From: Schistocephalus solidus
Lineage: Eukaryota > Platyhelminthes > Cestoda > Diphyllobothriidea > Diphyllobothriidae
NCBI GenBank assembly: GCA_017591395.1
Contig: WEDG01002122.1
Span: 1 to 64,000 of the forward strand
Direction of reading: 5' to 3'
DNA: 64,000 nucleotides
The translations under genes were made by a program, and so were the position numbers. Every line of letters starts with the position of its first letter. Position 1 is the stretch's first letter. Of the stretch, positions 34,756 through 46,300 are shown piece by piece. The notes below the pieces were generated by a model. It worked only from the letters and a program-made list of their open reading frames with translations, made no database searches and had not been told where the DNA came from.

Positions 34756-37571
34756 ACTAATCGTCCTCAATGCCAGATATCTGCTTAATAAGATGCCTTT
34801 GCTCCAGACTCTGGTTTTCATCCACCGCCCGGACATTGTAATAGTTACAGAGACATGGGCAACACCCTGTGTATCCGACTCGGAACTCTCTATTCTAGGC
34901 TACGCTTACATTCGGAATGATCGACACGAGGGCCGTGGCGGAGGAAGCTGTATCTATGTTAGGCAACCACTTACATTTTTCCATTGGACTATCGCCAATT
35001 TACCGCGGTAGAGGAGAGCTGTTGGCTCCCAGTAGATCTAAAAGATAACTACTGTTTACTCGTTGGTAGTGTCTATCGCCCACCCAATGCCAGCGAGGAT
35101 TACGATCTTTGTCTCTCGCTGGCATTTCACGCTGCAGCTGACTTAAATCTGAAGTACTGCTTGATTGCAGGTGACTTCAATCTTCCTGAAATTCACTGGT
35201 TTCCAACTTCCGGTCCTGCAAAGTTCGAAGACCTACTTGAGGCCATAGATATAGGCATGTGGATTTTCCCACTCGAGGATCAAACATACTTGATCTTATT
35301 TTTTGTAGAGGTTGTCAGCCATCGTCAGTGTCACCTTTAGATCCACTTCGGAATTCTGATCACACTATAGTTCTTTCTACACTAGAACTAGAGGCTGCCG
35401 AAACGTTTTCCAAAAAATATAGCTTTTCCGTGATTTCAGATCAGCAAATATGAGGGAATTGCTAACACACCTTAAATTCCCACGACTGGACTAACTTCTT
35501 TGTATGTTCGGATGTGAATGTTTGTACTGATACTTTTTACAAACTTCTATGTCCACTCATCTCTCGTTTTATTCCCGTAAGAAAATAATTAATGTCAAGG
35601 ATGAAGTCTACCTCCCTTTATCATTCCGCCGTAGACTGCGTAGACTCTCCGTCGTTTTCATCTACAAAACGACACCTCCATCCTGCCCTTGATCCAGCAA
35701 ATCTTTGAAGAGGCTAAGAGGCTGTCTGACGAAAAACGACAAGCCGATGAGGTTACCTTTGCCGAAAACCCTTCGTTAAATGTTGCGAAGCTCTTTTCGC
35801 GCACAGTAAAAGCGCAGAGAAAAACGCAGCACCCCGTACTTCGAGACGCCTTAGGAAACCCAATAGCTGACGCTAAGTTGACAGCTGATAGCTTCAATGC
35901 TTTCTTGTCTAGAACGTTTAGTGAACATACTGTCGCCCCCTTTCCTAACATCCGGGTTTGGACAGGTAACGTCCTCGAAACCATAACTTTTACCCTCTGG
36001 GACGTGACCGTAGCCATTCGGCGTTTTCGTCAATCTTACAGTCCAGGACCAGATGGCGTCCCGGTCAGCGTTCTAAAAGGTGGATGCAAACGATATATTT
36101 CCGTCCCTTCTGTATAAGATATTTAATCTTGCTCTTGAAAGTGAAACTTTCCCTTTTTTATTGAAGAAATCGCACATACTGCCTATTCCCAAACACGGCC
36201 GACCTACGTCATTTGACGACTTAAGGCCAATAAATACACTACCAGCAGTCTCGAAGATCTTAGAGACCTTAATAAAAGACAAGATGATGCGTCACCTAAG
36301 AGAGAATAACCTACTTAATGCTGCTCAGCATGGTTTTCTCGAAAAAAGGTCTTGTGACACTTGCCAGCTCTCTTTCTTCGATCATGTGCTACAATCTAGA
36401 GACAGCGGTTTTGCAATTTACACCGTTTACTTCGATTTCACTAAGGCTTTTGATCGTGTTGACCATGATCTCCTACTGCTGAAACTTGCCTCCTTCGGCA
36501 TAGGTAACAAGCTTCTGAACTTAATATTTTTCCTATTTGAATGCTCGCGCACAACGGGTTAAAATTTCTGATGTTATCTCCAACCCCACGCATGTGAGGA
36601 GCGGAGTTATTCAGGGCAGCGTGCTCGGCCCGCTTCTATTTTGCCTCTTTGTCAACGATGTTCCTGATTGTTTTCAGTATGGTAGGCCCTTTCTGTACGC
36701 TGACGATTTAAAAGTTGCCTATCAATATAAACCGATTGATCGCAACATCGTGCTTTAGCTCTTAAAAACGGATCTTCAGGTCTTCGCTCAGTGGTGTCGC
36801 ACATGGCGCCTCTCATTTTCTTGGCAAAAGTGCTCCGTTATGGTTATTGGCGACAACCATCAGCCCCACCTAAGCATAGACGGTCACGATCTAAACGTGC
36901 CCGGAGTTATAAAGGATCTGGGCATATCATACTCTAGTAGTCTTAATCTGTCAGAGCACTGCGCCCTGATTGTCTCGAAAGCACGCCAAACTACTGGGTT
37001 TATTCTCAGAAATTTTAAAACCGTCAAAATTAGAATCAGCCTCTATAAAATGTATGTCAGGCCTAGTCTGGAATACTGCTCGTTTCTATTTAGTCTTCTG
37101 CACGCTAGTGAACGAAAGAAGATAGAATCAGTCCAGCACTTCTTTACAAAAAGAGTTTTCTATTCAGATCACCGAAACCTGTCCTACCAACAACGCTGTG
37201 AGCTTACAAGCCTTGACCCGCTATGGCTTCGTAGATTACAGAAGGGACTATTTTTACTGTTTAAACTACTAAACAGTCGTACATTTAACCCCCTTACATC
37301 TCTGAGGCACCTCGACCACTCTCGGCGCACCAGTCATCGAGATGTATTTTTATTTCTTCCTTTGGCACGCACAGTTAGATACCGACAGTTTTTTTCGGTA
37401 AACGCTATAGCAATCTGGAATAAGCTACCTAGAAGTATCAAAATTCAGCAAAGCTATCCCTTGTTTACGCGAACTGTCACTAGTTTTCTACATTCAGGAC
37501 ACCTTCCAAAACTTTTGGGTGCTGACTCTGTTGAAGCTCTCTTCGGTTCTGCTGGCGTTCACGGACTCTGA
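34756..37571 (+). pseudogene. LINE B1 ORF2 (endonuclease and reverse transcriptase)
   Basis: Endonuclease: LIVLNARYLLNKMPLLQTL, IVIVTETWATPCVSDSELSI, GGGSCIYVRQ, CLIAGDFNLPEIHW and RNSDHTIVLS. RT: SYSPGPDGVPVSVLKG (36032), FDDLRPINTLPAVSKILETL, AAQHGFLEKRSCDTCQLSFF, YFDFTKAFDRVDHDLLLLKL, GVIQGSVLGPLLFCLF and the catalytic FLYADDLKV (36689). The C-terminal region from 36840 stays open to 37571. Frameshifts near 35010, 35340, 36100, 36550 and a stop at 36756 inactivate it. Full RT order is retained. Confidence 0.85.
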
Positions 37572-37907
37572 ATCCTGTGCCGGTCTTCATGCTGAGGGAA
37601 AAATTACTGGCTCTGCAGACCTCAATCGGCTTATTTCTCAGTCGACAGTGAACAGCCGCTCGCCGACATACCTGCTGGTGCAGAATACCGGATCCGTAAC
37701 ACTGAATGGAGAGGTTCTTCACCGGTCATCTGTGTTAACGCGTCCCTGTCCAGAACTTTAATTACTCAATAAGCTGCAGTTTTTCTCCTGAAAACACATG
37801 AAACAACGATCAGGAGTTTTTTTCACTGTCAGCTTGACCCTCTACTGTATATATTTTTTTGACCTTGCCTGTAAACTGGCAATAAATAAATAAAATAAAA
37901 TAAAATA

Positions 37908-40459
37908 TATTAAGACTGTCAACCATCTTCGTTGCTCTCCGTTGCACGTGTTCTAGGAGGTCAACATCTTTATTCATCCATGGTATCCAGGCTGGTATTC
38001 CGTAGTATAAATGCGGTCTCACAAAGACGCCATAGACTTTTCCGAAGAGATCCTTGGGGAATATTTTAAACGCACGTCTGATCCAATGTAGTGTACATGT
38101 TGCCTTCTGGACTGCTTTATTACAGTGTTCTGAGGGCATCAAATTTGCAGTTGTCCACATGCCCAGATCTTTTTATGTTTCTACCTCTTTAATGCACTGC
38201 CATTAATAAAGTACTGGTATCTCAGAGATACTTTCAACCGGCGCTTATGTGTAGGATCACGCACTTGGATACATTAAACTTACGAAGCCACCTAGCCGAC
38301 CAGGCACTTAGTTTGTCGATATTCGATTGTAGCCCTTTTGCGTCATCAGCGCAGCTGACTTCGGTCCATATTTTAATGTCAGCTGCAAACATGACAGCTT
38401 CACAATCTAGGTCATTGAGACAGTCGTTCACGTAGATTAGGAAGAGTAGGGGGCCCAAAACCGAACCCTGTGGAACACCACTTTCTACTTTTGCCCATTC
38501 TGAGCTAGAATTTCCAACAACAACTCTCTGTACTCTGAAAGACAAGAAACTCTTGATCCAATTGAAAAGTTTTTGAATTCCTACGTTCCAAATCTTCTGT
38601 AAAAAGAAGCCCGTGTGGTACACTATCAAAGTTCTTTTTGAAGTCAAAAATACAACATCTACTGCATGACCCTTATCTGTTGCCTTTGTCCATTTCTCGT
38701 GCGACTGAAGGGCACTCGTGAGACAGGAACGTCCTGGACGGAAGCCGTGTTGGGCATCGCATAGGATTTGGTTTTTTCCAGATAGCGCATTAAATGCCTC
38801 TTGATAATACGCTCCATTATTTTACACGATATGCAAGTTAAACTGACAGGGCGGTAATTTTCGCAGTCGAGTCGTGAACCTCCTTTATAGATCGGGGCGA
38901 TGAATGCGCACTTCCATTCTTCCGGGAGTTTGCTGTCTTCAAAGGACTTTTGGAGTATGATGGACAGTGGTACACGCAGTTCGTTAGCAAGTTCTCTAAG
39001 TGCTAATGCAGGAATTCTATCCGGCCCAGGCGACTTGGCAGGCTTTATACGGAGTAATTTGGTTTTAACTACGGTCGGTGAAAAGTCTAGGTCTAGGTCC
39101 TCTGTTGTGGATGAGGAGGAGGTGGAGGAGTAAGGGAAAGGGGGGGGTACACATTGTTTGACAAACTGGTTGAATAGCAGCAAAATTATTAGGCTCTCTG
39201 GTGAAGACTGTCTGGAAGAATTTGGAAAGAAGGGATGCTTTAACCTGGTCTTCAGTCTCCAGTTTTCCGTCTGCAGACCTAAGGGCAGGAATCATTTCCT
39301 GAATTCTCTTTGTACTCCGTATGTAGCCATATAGCATTTTGGGGTGTTCCAACGATTTTTGCAGTTTGTTAAGTTCAAACTTCCTCCGCAGCTTAGCAGC
39401 CTCACATTTACAAACGTTGCGTTGCTGCTTATATTCCCGTAAGTGAGCATCGGAGCCAGTTTGTCTGTAACGCTTCCAGAAGCGATTTCTTTTTTTGAAA
39501 GAGGCCTGCAAGTTTGAGTTTATCCACTTTGGGCGGTTTGTGGTTGTCTTTTTCCTGAGAGGACAGTTGAGGTAAACAATCCTTTTCAATAACGAACTCA
39601 ATGTCGTCCAATCTTTATTGGTTTCACCATGTAGTTCTGTTTCCCAGGATATCTCTGACAGTTGTCTTCTCATAAGTGAGTAGTCCCCCTTCCAAATGTT
39701 TCTTACCCAAGTATCGGGTAAATTTGGTTTGGAAAACAGTGAGTACTCGAAGCACAGCGTAATGTGATCACTTGACCCTAATGGCGGTTGATCCTGTAGG
39801 TCTAGCACATTTTCCTCATCTCGGGTAAAAATCAGGTCAAGACAGTTTGACTGTTGTCCTTCTCTCGTCCGTGTTCCAAAGGTGACGTACTGAGAGAGAA
39901 GTTTGTCTGTTGCCCATTGTAGTAGTTTGTGGTTGAAGTTATCTGGCATTCCCTGCGCAGTCCATGTTTTCCAGTAAATATCAGGAGCGTTAAAATCCCC
40001 AAAAATGAGGACCTCTTTCTTCTCGCTGGCTTTGTAGAGTTCCGTTGCGAGAATGAGATCCTGATCGGAAGTCTGATAAGGCGAACGGTACACAACCGAT
40101 ATCGTCAGTGGTCTGGAATACTTAGCAGATATAGTAATGCTTAAGAATTCCACATCGCGTAATGGAATATGTATGTCAGCCATTGCGGTCAGCTTGCGAG
40201 TGACATAAACTATGACTCCTGCTCCTCGACTTGGTCTATCTCTCCTGAAGTGCTGATATCCTCTGAGTGATATTTCGGAATCTGTAATTTTTGCAGTAAG
40301 CCACGTTTCAGTGAAAGCCATAACGTCTGGTTTAATTTCGTCAACAACGTTTCTAAGTTCGTCCAGCTTGTTGAACAGGCTTTGTACATTTGCGGAGATC
40401 ACTTTCAATGATCGATTCATCGAGAAGACCCAGCCTTCATTGTTACAGGTTTTAGCCAC
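37908..40459 (-). pseudogene. LINE A ORF2 (endonuclease and most of reverse transcriptase)
   Basis: A 464-codon frame (40459-39065) covers the whole APE-type endonuclease: VISANVQSLFNKLDELRNVV, VMAFTETWLTAKITDSEISL, GAGVIVYVTRKL, VLIFGDFNAPDIYW, CLDLIFTRDEENVLD and PLGSSDHITLCFEYSLF. It then runs through the basic linker into RT. RT continues after a shift near 39150: KSPGPDRIPALALRELANEL, IAPIYKGGSRLDCENYRPVS, VESGVPQGSVLGPLLFLIYV, then the catalytic box as MFAADIKIW, with Ala in place of the first Asp. VQRRATKMVDSL ends this part at the B1 junction. A stop region lies near 38650. Confidence 0.9.
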
Positions 40460-40752
40460 AGGAAGGACACATTTATCTGGACTATTTGACCGTCTTTGAT
40501 TTTCAGCCGTTTCTCTCCTCTGCCAATTCTCTCCATCAATTCTTTCCGCAGTTCCTCATTTTCAGCCGTTCCCTCGGCTCGTAGTCCGGCTGAAAAACAC
40601 TTGTTTGTGCGATTCCCGTAAAGTCCTTCTTCCTTCTAACAGAAGTGCTGCCTGGGTTTCATTTTCTAAAATAATTTTTAGAGGCCTTGGGGATATTCTC
40701 ATGTCACGGCTGGGGTCTGCTTTGCCTAGTCGGAAAGCTTTTTGCACGGTGT

Positions 40753-41177
40753 AAATTTCCCCTTTCTTCAGGACAGCACTAGCATATTCATGAAGAAGAT
40801 TAAGACCGTGTGTCACTCGTTCCTTCGGAATGCAGGACGTGGATTCTGGGACACCCGTATTACGAAATTTCGTTTACGATTTATGGGCGAGGTCCTAATT
40901 TGCCCGCCCACTCTAGGTGGGGAGTTCACAGAGGTGGCGTTACTCGTGGATGCTGGCGCGGTTTAAATTTCCCATTTCTTCAGGACTGCACTAGCATGTT
41001 CATGTAGAAGATCTAGATCGTGTGTCACTCGCTCCTTCGAAATGCAGGACGTGGATTCTGGGACACCCCTTATTACAATATTTCGTTTACGATTTGTGGG
41101 CGAGATCCTAATTTGCCCGCCCTCGCTAGGGTGGGAGTTCACAGAGGTGGCGTTACTCGTGGATGCTGGCACTTCAA
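40753..41177. repeat. Tandem duplication of about 212 bp in LINE A ORF1
   Basis: Copy 1 (40753-40964) and copy 2 (40965-41177) share AAATTTCCC, GTGTGTCACTCG, GGACGTGGATTCTGGG and CAGAGGTGGCG at a constant step of 212-213 bp. The period is not a multiple of three, so it breaks the ORF1 frame. Confidence 0.85.
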
Positions 41178-41708
41178 CATGAGAGTGATTTTTGTCCGAT
41201 GCTGGGATTCTGGGACTTACATTTTTGGATGATATATTACCTTTGTCTTCTGAAACTCGTTTCTTTATTTTCTGGGATCCCTGCCGGTTGCCTTCTTTCC
41301 TTACGGGATACTGTTTAACAGCTACATCGAGCTCCATAGACGTAGCGTCATCTTCCTTGTTGGATGTGATGCCTACGGAAGCTGTGCCTGCGTATGTGCA
41401 TTTGTCCCCCTCATGTTCCATCGTTAGGGACTGCTTCTTTTCGGGCAAATTGTGAGGAAGTTTTTTTTTAACTTCTCTATCTCCATCTTCAGCCCCTGCA
41501 TATCCTTTTCAATCTCTGAAATTTTTTGAAGAAGTTTAAAGCATGTCGCACACGCTTCATCCTCGTTATTGACATCCAAAAAACGTACTAAACTCTTGGC
41601 CCGTTTGGCGGAAGGTGATTTTAAGGAAAGATTTCTGGAAATGAGGTCCTTCGTATTAGGATTTATGTTTATTCCATCATTAAAAATTAGGTCAGCGAGT
41701 TTGTCGTG

Positions 41709-41788
41709 CGGCGATAGCTCAGTGGTATCACCGTCGTTCCCCGCACGCTGGTGCCCCTGTTCGATTCTCGGCAGTGCCACATATTTTG
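41709..41788 (+). promoter_or_regulatory. tRNA-like module T2, antisense to LINE A
   Basis: TAGCTCAGTGG (41715-41725) is an A box and GTTCGATTC (41759-41767) a B box, 34 nt apart, with TTTT at 41784-41787. It overlaps the N-terminal codons of ORF1 on the opposite strand and begins 163 nt from its CATC motif. The arms do not pair well enough for an intact tRNA. Confidence 0.55.
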
Positions 41789-42064
41789 CACGCTTCCCGA
41801 AGGGTATATTTTTGACTTCCATGATAGATCGCAAAAACGATAAAGGGTGTTAAAAATATGGGACGAAGGTTTTAGCGGGAGCAACTTTATGAATAAAATA
41901 TCGAAATGACTCAGCCCTCTGTTGACTGGAAGATCTCGTGGAGTTGCTGGCGAGAAGTGCACAGGAGGAGGATATCGGGTGTATCCGCTGTTTTGCTGCA
42001 GTAGTCTTGTGAGGATGAAGAGTATGTCGAATAGAATCCAACGCTTGATAAATAAATTTCGCAA

Positions 42065-43151
42065 GAAAGACTAGTAGACTGAAATCCCGAAAGTAAAAAA
42101 TTCCTCGGAGGTCGAAAATTTTAAACCGAATTCGAAGGGCGCGGTTGATTTAGAGTACTTGGACACACTGAGATTCTGCAGCTCCTTGATGAGTTTCCCA
42201 ATAGTTTGTCGCCCATGTGGAAAAGACACAACTGCCAAAAATCAGTAATGTGCCCAGAATACGTTAGCTGTGACCCAGGAAGGGAAAGGAAGTCATTAGT
42301 GAATACAATATACTAATAACCTAAGTAAAAGAAGATAATATGGAAAGGGGGGAAACATAGGTACAAAGATAATCTAAAGCCAAGGAAAAATTTTCCAACA
42401 ATGATTAAGAAAGAACGAATGACAAGCAGAAATGAGGAATCCTGATCGTTGGGCTCGGCTGAAAATGGGGTTCCTGGATTTCGTTCCTCGCCCGTATTTA
42501 TAACTTCTCCATTGTCAATGTTAGATCCCATCGGTGATGATTGATTGAGATGTATTGAGGACAAGAGATTGAACAAACTGTAGCTAGGCCTATTTTTCCT
42601 TAATATATATTAAAATTATAATTTTATGTCGAAAAACTTTATAGAAACCTAAATGGTGTTTAAGTGTTAGTCTTATAAATGTGATTAAGAATCGCGCGCG
42701 CCCCGTAAGGAGCGCCTATTTCAGATTTTTCTGCGGACGCTAGTGTTCTAGATCTTCCTACCAGGGACACGTGGTTAGAACTTTCTACAGTAGCCAGGCG
42801 TTTGTTACTGAATAGGGCGATTGATGTGGTAACCACTTGGTGATCATGTAAGATCATAGCAGAGTGTGGTGCTGATTGCTACATTGCGATCCGGCCACCT
42901 AGTAGTCACAAACTGGTCTACATACCTCCCCTGGCGTCTTTCCTTTTAATTTTTCGATGTCTTAGGTCATTAATTTGGAAGTTATTATCATCATTGGAAT
43001 ACGATTTACTTCTATTACCCTGCATATTTTCTTACAAAATCGACATCTTATACAACACTCTTCTCACATAGGTATCGGGTACCTGGTTGCCTAACCATAC
43101 CTTTTTCGCATGGGATACTATCGGACCGTTTCCTCTTACATCTAAAATTGG
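42065..43151. other. Region between LINE A and the RBSN start codon; no gene recognised
   Basis: On the minus strand, 42857-42313 holds two short open frames and a TTTATAAG box. This could be a leader of LINE A or an LTR-like remnant, but no matching copy was found. The promoter and 5' UTR of the RBSN gene should lie in the right part; no clear TATA box was seen there. Confidence 0.4.
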
Positions 43152-43329
43152 ATGACCTCCGAGGGTTGCAATGTGGAGGAGGCGATTATCGAGGGTTTCA
43201 TCTGTCCGTCATGTCTTAATTCGTATGGAAGGGCTGATTTGCTCGAAGAACACTTCAGAACTCAGCACATTCGTCCAGCATATATCAAGCGAGATCATGA
43301 CTTACAGCCTTTCAAGCGTGCGGCCGTAG
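43152..43329 (+). CDS. RBSN: RBSN exon 1 (C2H2 finger)
   Basis: Starts at the ATG of MTSEGCNVEEAIIEGFICPSC and ends in phase 1 before GTAATG. EGFICPSCL matches EGFLCPLCL at the N-terminus of human Rabenosyn-5. The phase fits exon 2. An alternative donor 4 nt upstream would not fit. Confidence 0.75.
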
Positions 43330-46300
43330 GTAATGTTTTAATCTTTTACATTTTGCAGTTCCATCACTATGTCTGAAACAGTTGACCATGTGAAGTGTTC
43401 CTTTTTATATGCAGTTAAATTTAATCGAGCTTAGGCCCGATAGTTCTGCCGTCATGATTGACGACGGCCAACTTCCCACGTTAGGTGTTGTGCTGTGATG
43501 TTCCAGTGATTGCTGTGGCTTGGATGTGTGGATAGGTGTATGTCGAAACGTTACTGGTTTTTACTCGCCTTCTGTGCCTGTATGACTCTGAACATCCTAA
43601 CTTTTCCTTCGTCGCTCATTTTCATGTGTTTCGAATTACGTTGACAAGACGCTAGTTATGGACAGTGTATATGTGCTAGATGTACTTTAATGCTGGCCCT
43701 TATTAATGTTTGACTACTGTTTTCGTATTGCTAGTTTGAAGTGGATGCATCCGAAAGCGAGATGGCTGTCTTCAAGTTGGTTGCTGCAAGTTGTCTTCCG
43801 TTTTTGTGTCCATTGTTTGCTCTTCGACAGTTATGGCATGTATCCTAGACTGAGAAACTTAATTTGCTGCTGGCTCCCTGGCGTAACTTCAACTAGTTGA
43901 ACTCCTTTTCCTATTGAATCCTTGCGTCGCAGGTGCCTAAACCTCACGGCTATGCAACACAGTGATGCCGATTCGTATTTTGCCCTTCACTAAGGATATG
44001 GTTTGGGCGCACGCCCGCAGCTTGTGTTTACGCAGCAAAAATAGCTGGCTCGCGACTTGGTGAAAAAACTTCTGCCCTTGACTCATGAGCTTTTTTTCAC
44101 TCCTCCCTCTAGATTGATTTTGTTTTCGGAAAACATCGACCATCGCTGAATCTTAAGCAACTTTCACTCGACCCGTTACTTGCTTCCAATTCTTGATAAC
44201 TCCCTTTTTGTAAGCATCTAACATCATTCGAGATAGCATGAAAGCGAAAGAGGTTGGGGCGCGTAAGGATTAGCTTTAGCTCTCTGCCACTGCTACCGAA
44301 TTTGGCAGGCGACGTTTTTTTAGGCCTTTGGTTCTGGTGTAACGTAAGTCAATGCAGAATAATGGGAAGCTGATGCTGTCAATATAGAAAAGACAAAAAA
44401 GCTTGGAGATTATCGTAGTTTTCTCGTTTTTTTTTTCTAGTGACGAGATGACCGACATTGTCATCTGTGGAGTCCTGTGGGTTTCGTTCTTATCGCTTAG
44501 CTTCCTAAAAAAACATGGTTTATTATTCCACACGTTGGGGATCACTGCATTTTTGAATTGCGCTGGAACTGAATCAACCCTTTTTAGCTTTCCTAGTAGT
44601 TCTTCTGCAATACCCGATTGTCTTTTCTGGGTGGAGATGTGGTGAGGGCAACCGATCAAGTACAATGTTACGGAAGTATGCCAAGTTCCTTTTCGCTGAC
44701 TGATGATGAATAATTAGGGACACTTAAAGTGTTCTGTCCGTAACCCCAGTTTTCATTTTTTTGATAGAGATGGTGTTCTGTCTGAATGGAGCGGTGTCAC
44801 ATTTATCGTTCGCTGCAAGCCGCCAACTGCCGTGATTGCCGCAAGTGTTTTAGCTAAACTGCGACCAGTGCATCGCTATTTTCCCTCTATCTTGTGGGTC
44901 AGCTGGTGTTGTATCTCCCTCGTTTGACCGCTGGTGGCCAGCCACCGCGTGCACGGCTGATGGACAGCGGAACAGCCTTCAATGAGGGCGGGCCCTGACA
45001 TTGGAAATTCATGATCAGGAAACTAAAAGGTCGCGATAATACGGTGATAGGACGTTGAGAACTGAGTTATGGCATACTAAATGTCTTATAAAATGCCAAA
45101 GTTCAGGAACGGTCCTTTTTGTGCTGCTCGTAAAATGTCATCCAACAAGTTGCCTCGGCCTTGCGGTCGGGTTCATTACCTAAAACGGCGGTAATAACTT
45201 CGAAAGGCAGTCCACGTGGCTGTTAGAGGCCACATTTTACTCAAAATTCCCCAGAAAGCATATATAATGTTTGAAAACGGTAGTCATACTTATATTATGA
45301 TGTCTATGAGAACTGGTGTCCCTCCCCCCCCAAAAAAAACCTCTGTATAGGTACTGGTAAGCAATGTTAAAACTGAACTACTCATACGTGAATAGACCCT
45401 TGGTATTAGAGACTGAAATATGCAGACATTTCTTGATCTTTCCACCCAAGTTCTGACAATTCGCGACCTGACGCATCGTGTGGGACTGCTTTGTGATTCA
45501 AGTCCTAACCTTGGGCTGTTCGGGCAATCGTAAAATAAAGTCTCATTTAATCCAGTGTCCCACGTAACTTCCCAAGCGGGCACAATGTAGCGATTGTCAT
45601 CTCGGATCTCGCAAACTATACGTTGCGTGAGTGTGAATCACTTTAGCTTATATACGTATGTTTGTTTACTTCGTTGCATCATTTAATTCTATTCGTGGTG
45701 AATACCTGCGGGGAATAATAGAGTTGGATGTTTGACAGCAAAATCACTTTATTCAGGTCCCGGTGCCAGGCCTTAATATGATTTTTCAACTAATCGGTTT
45801 ATCGATTGACCCTGCAACTATTAACGCATCTTCGAACAGCATTCCTAATCGAGAGGAGCAATTTCTCGCAATTAGTATCTGCCGGCTTAAAGAAGTGAAG
45901 GGTTTAACATATTTTGGGGTTGGATTACTATCACATGATCAGAGAAAGGTCGATATTTCCATCTTAATCATTGTATGTTTTTTAGTTCTTCTGCAAGTCT
46001 TTGTAGTTATCTGTGTACCCCTTCGCGACATCATCTACACAAAGATCTGCGTGTTTAAAACATCCAATCAGTCCACGTGTGACTTTGAATTCTAAACTGT
46101 ACGCGTTGAGTTTTAGTGAATGTTTAAGACCCTGGGTCGCCGTTGTTTGGACGCGGTTATCGAGGGGAAGTGCAGCGTCTTCGTCTCGAATGAGGCAGGT
46201 TACACTCGCTGCAGCAAGATCGCGTGCCAAGGTGGTTTGGGCACACTCTTCTCTTTTCACCCTATGAATCCAGTGGTGTTGCTTTCGATTCTGCGTTGCC

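Larger units (their letters stand above)
33164..37907 (+). mobile_element. LINE B1, CR1-like, near full length, nested in LINE A
   Basis: Plus-strand LINE with a 5' leader of about 300 bp, ORF1, ORF2, a 3' UTR and a terminal hairpin TTGCC-TGTAAACT-GGCAA (37866-37882) followed by an (AATAAA)/(TAAAA) tail to about 37907. It interrupts LINE A, which lies on the other strand on both sides. No clear target duplication was seen. B2 at 17130-17985 is a second, truncated copy. Confidence 0.85.
40500..41834 (-). pseudogene. LINE A ORF1 (CxxC, coiled coil, RRM-like)
   Basis: N-terminal frame (41834-41424): KSPSAKRAKSLVRFLD and ACATCFKLLQKISEIEKDMQ, a CxxC followed by a coiled coil. A Ser/Lys-rich middle part follows from 41448, with RKRNIVIRGVPESTSCISKE near 41100 and a stop after HASAVLKKWEI. 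A tandem duplication (40753-41177) repeats this region. The C-terminal part (40816-40562) has VQKAFRLGKADPSRDMR and RPLKIILENETQAALLLEGR. The order matches ORF1 of LINE B1. Confidence 0.75.
32588..41850 (-). mobile_element. LINE A, CR1/Jockey-like, near full length, split by LINE B1
   Basis: Minus-strand LINE reading from about 41850 (ORF1 start) to 32588, excluding the 4.7-kb B1 insertion at 33164-37907. The 3' UTR is at 32820-32612 and the tail is a short (ATATACAA)n repeat seen as ATTTGTAT repeats at 32592-32612. It keeps the longest open reading frame in the window (464 codons of ORF2), so it decayed less than its neighbours. The true 5' end beyond ORF1 was not located. Confidence 0.85.

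Noticed and set aside
41709..41790. Functional tRNA gene
   Set aside because: The acceptor and anticodon arms do not pair, although the A and B boxes are good. The same holds for the other four modules.
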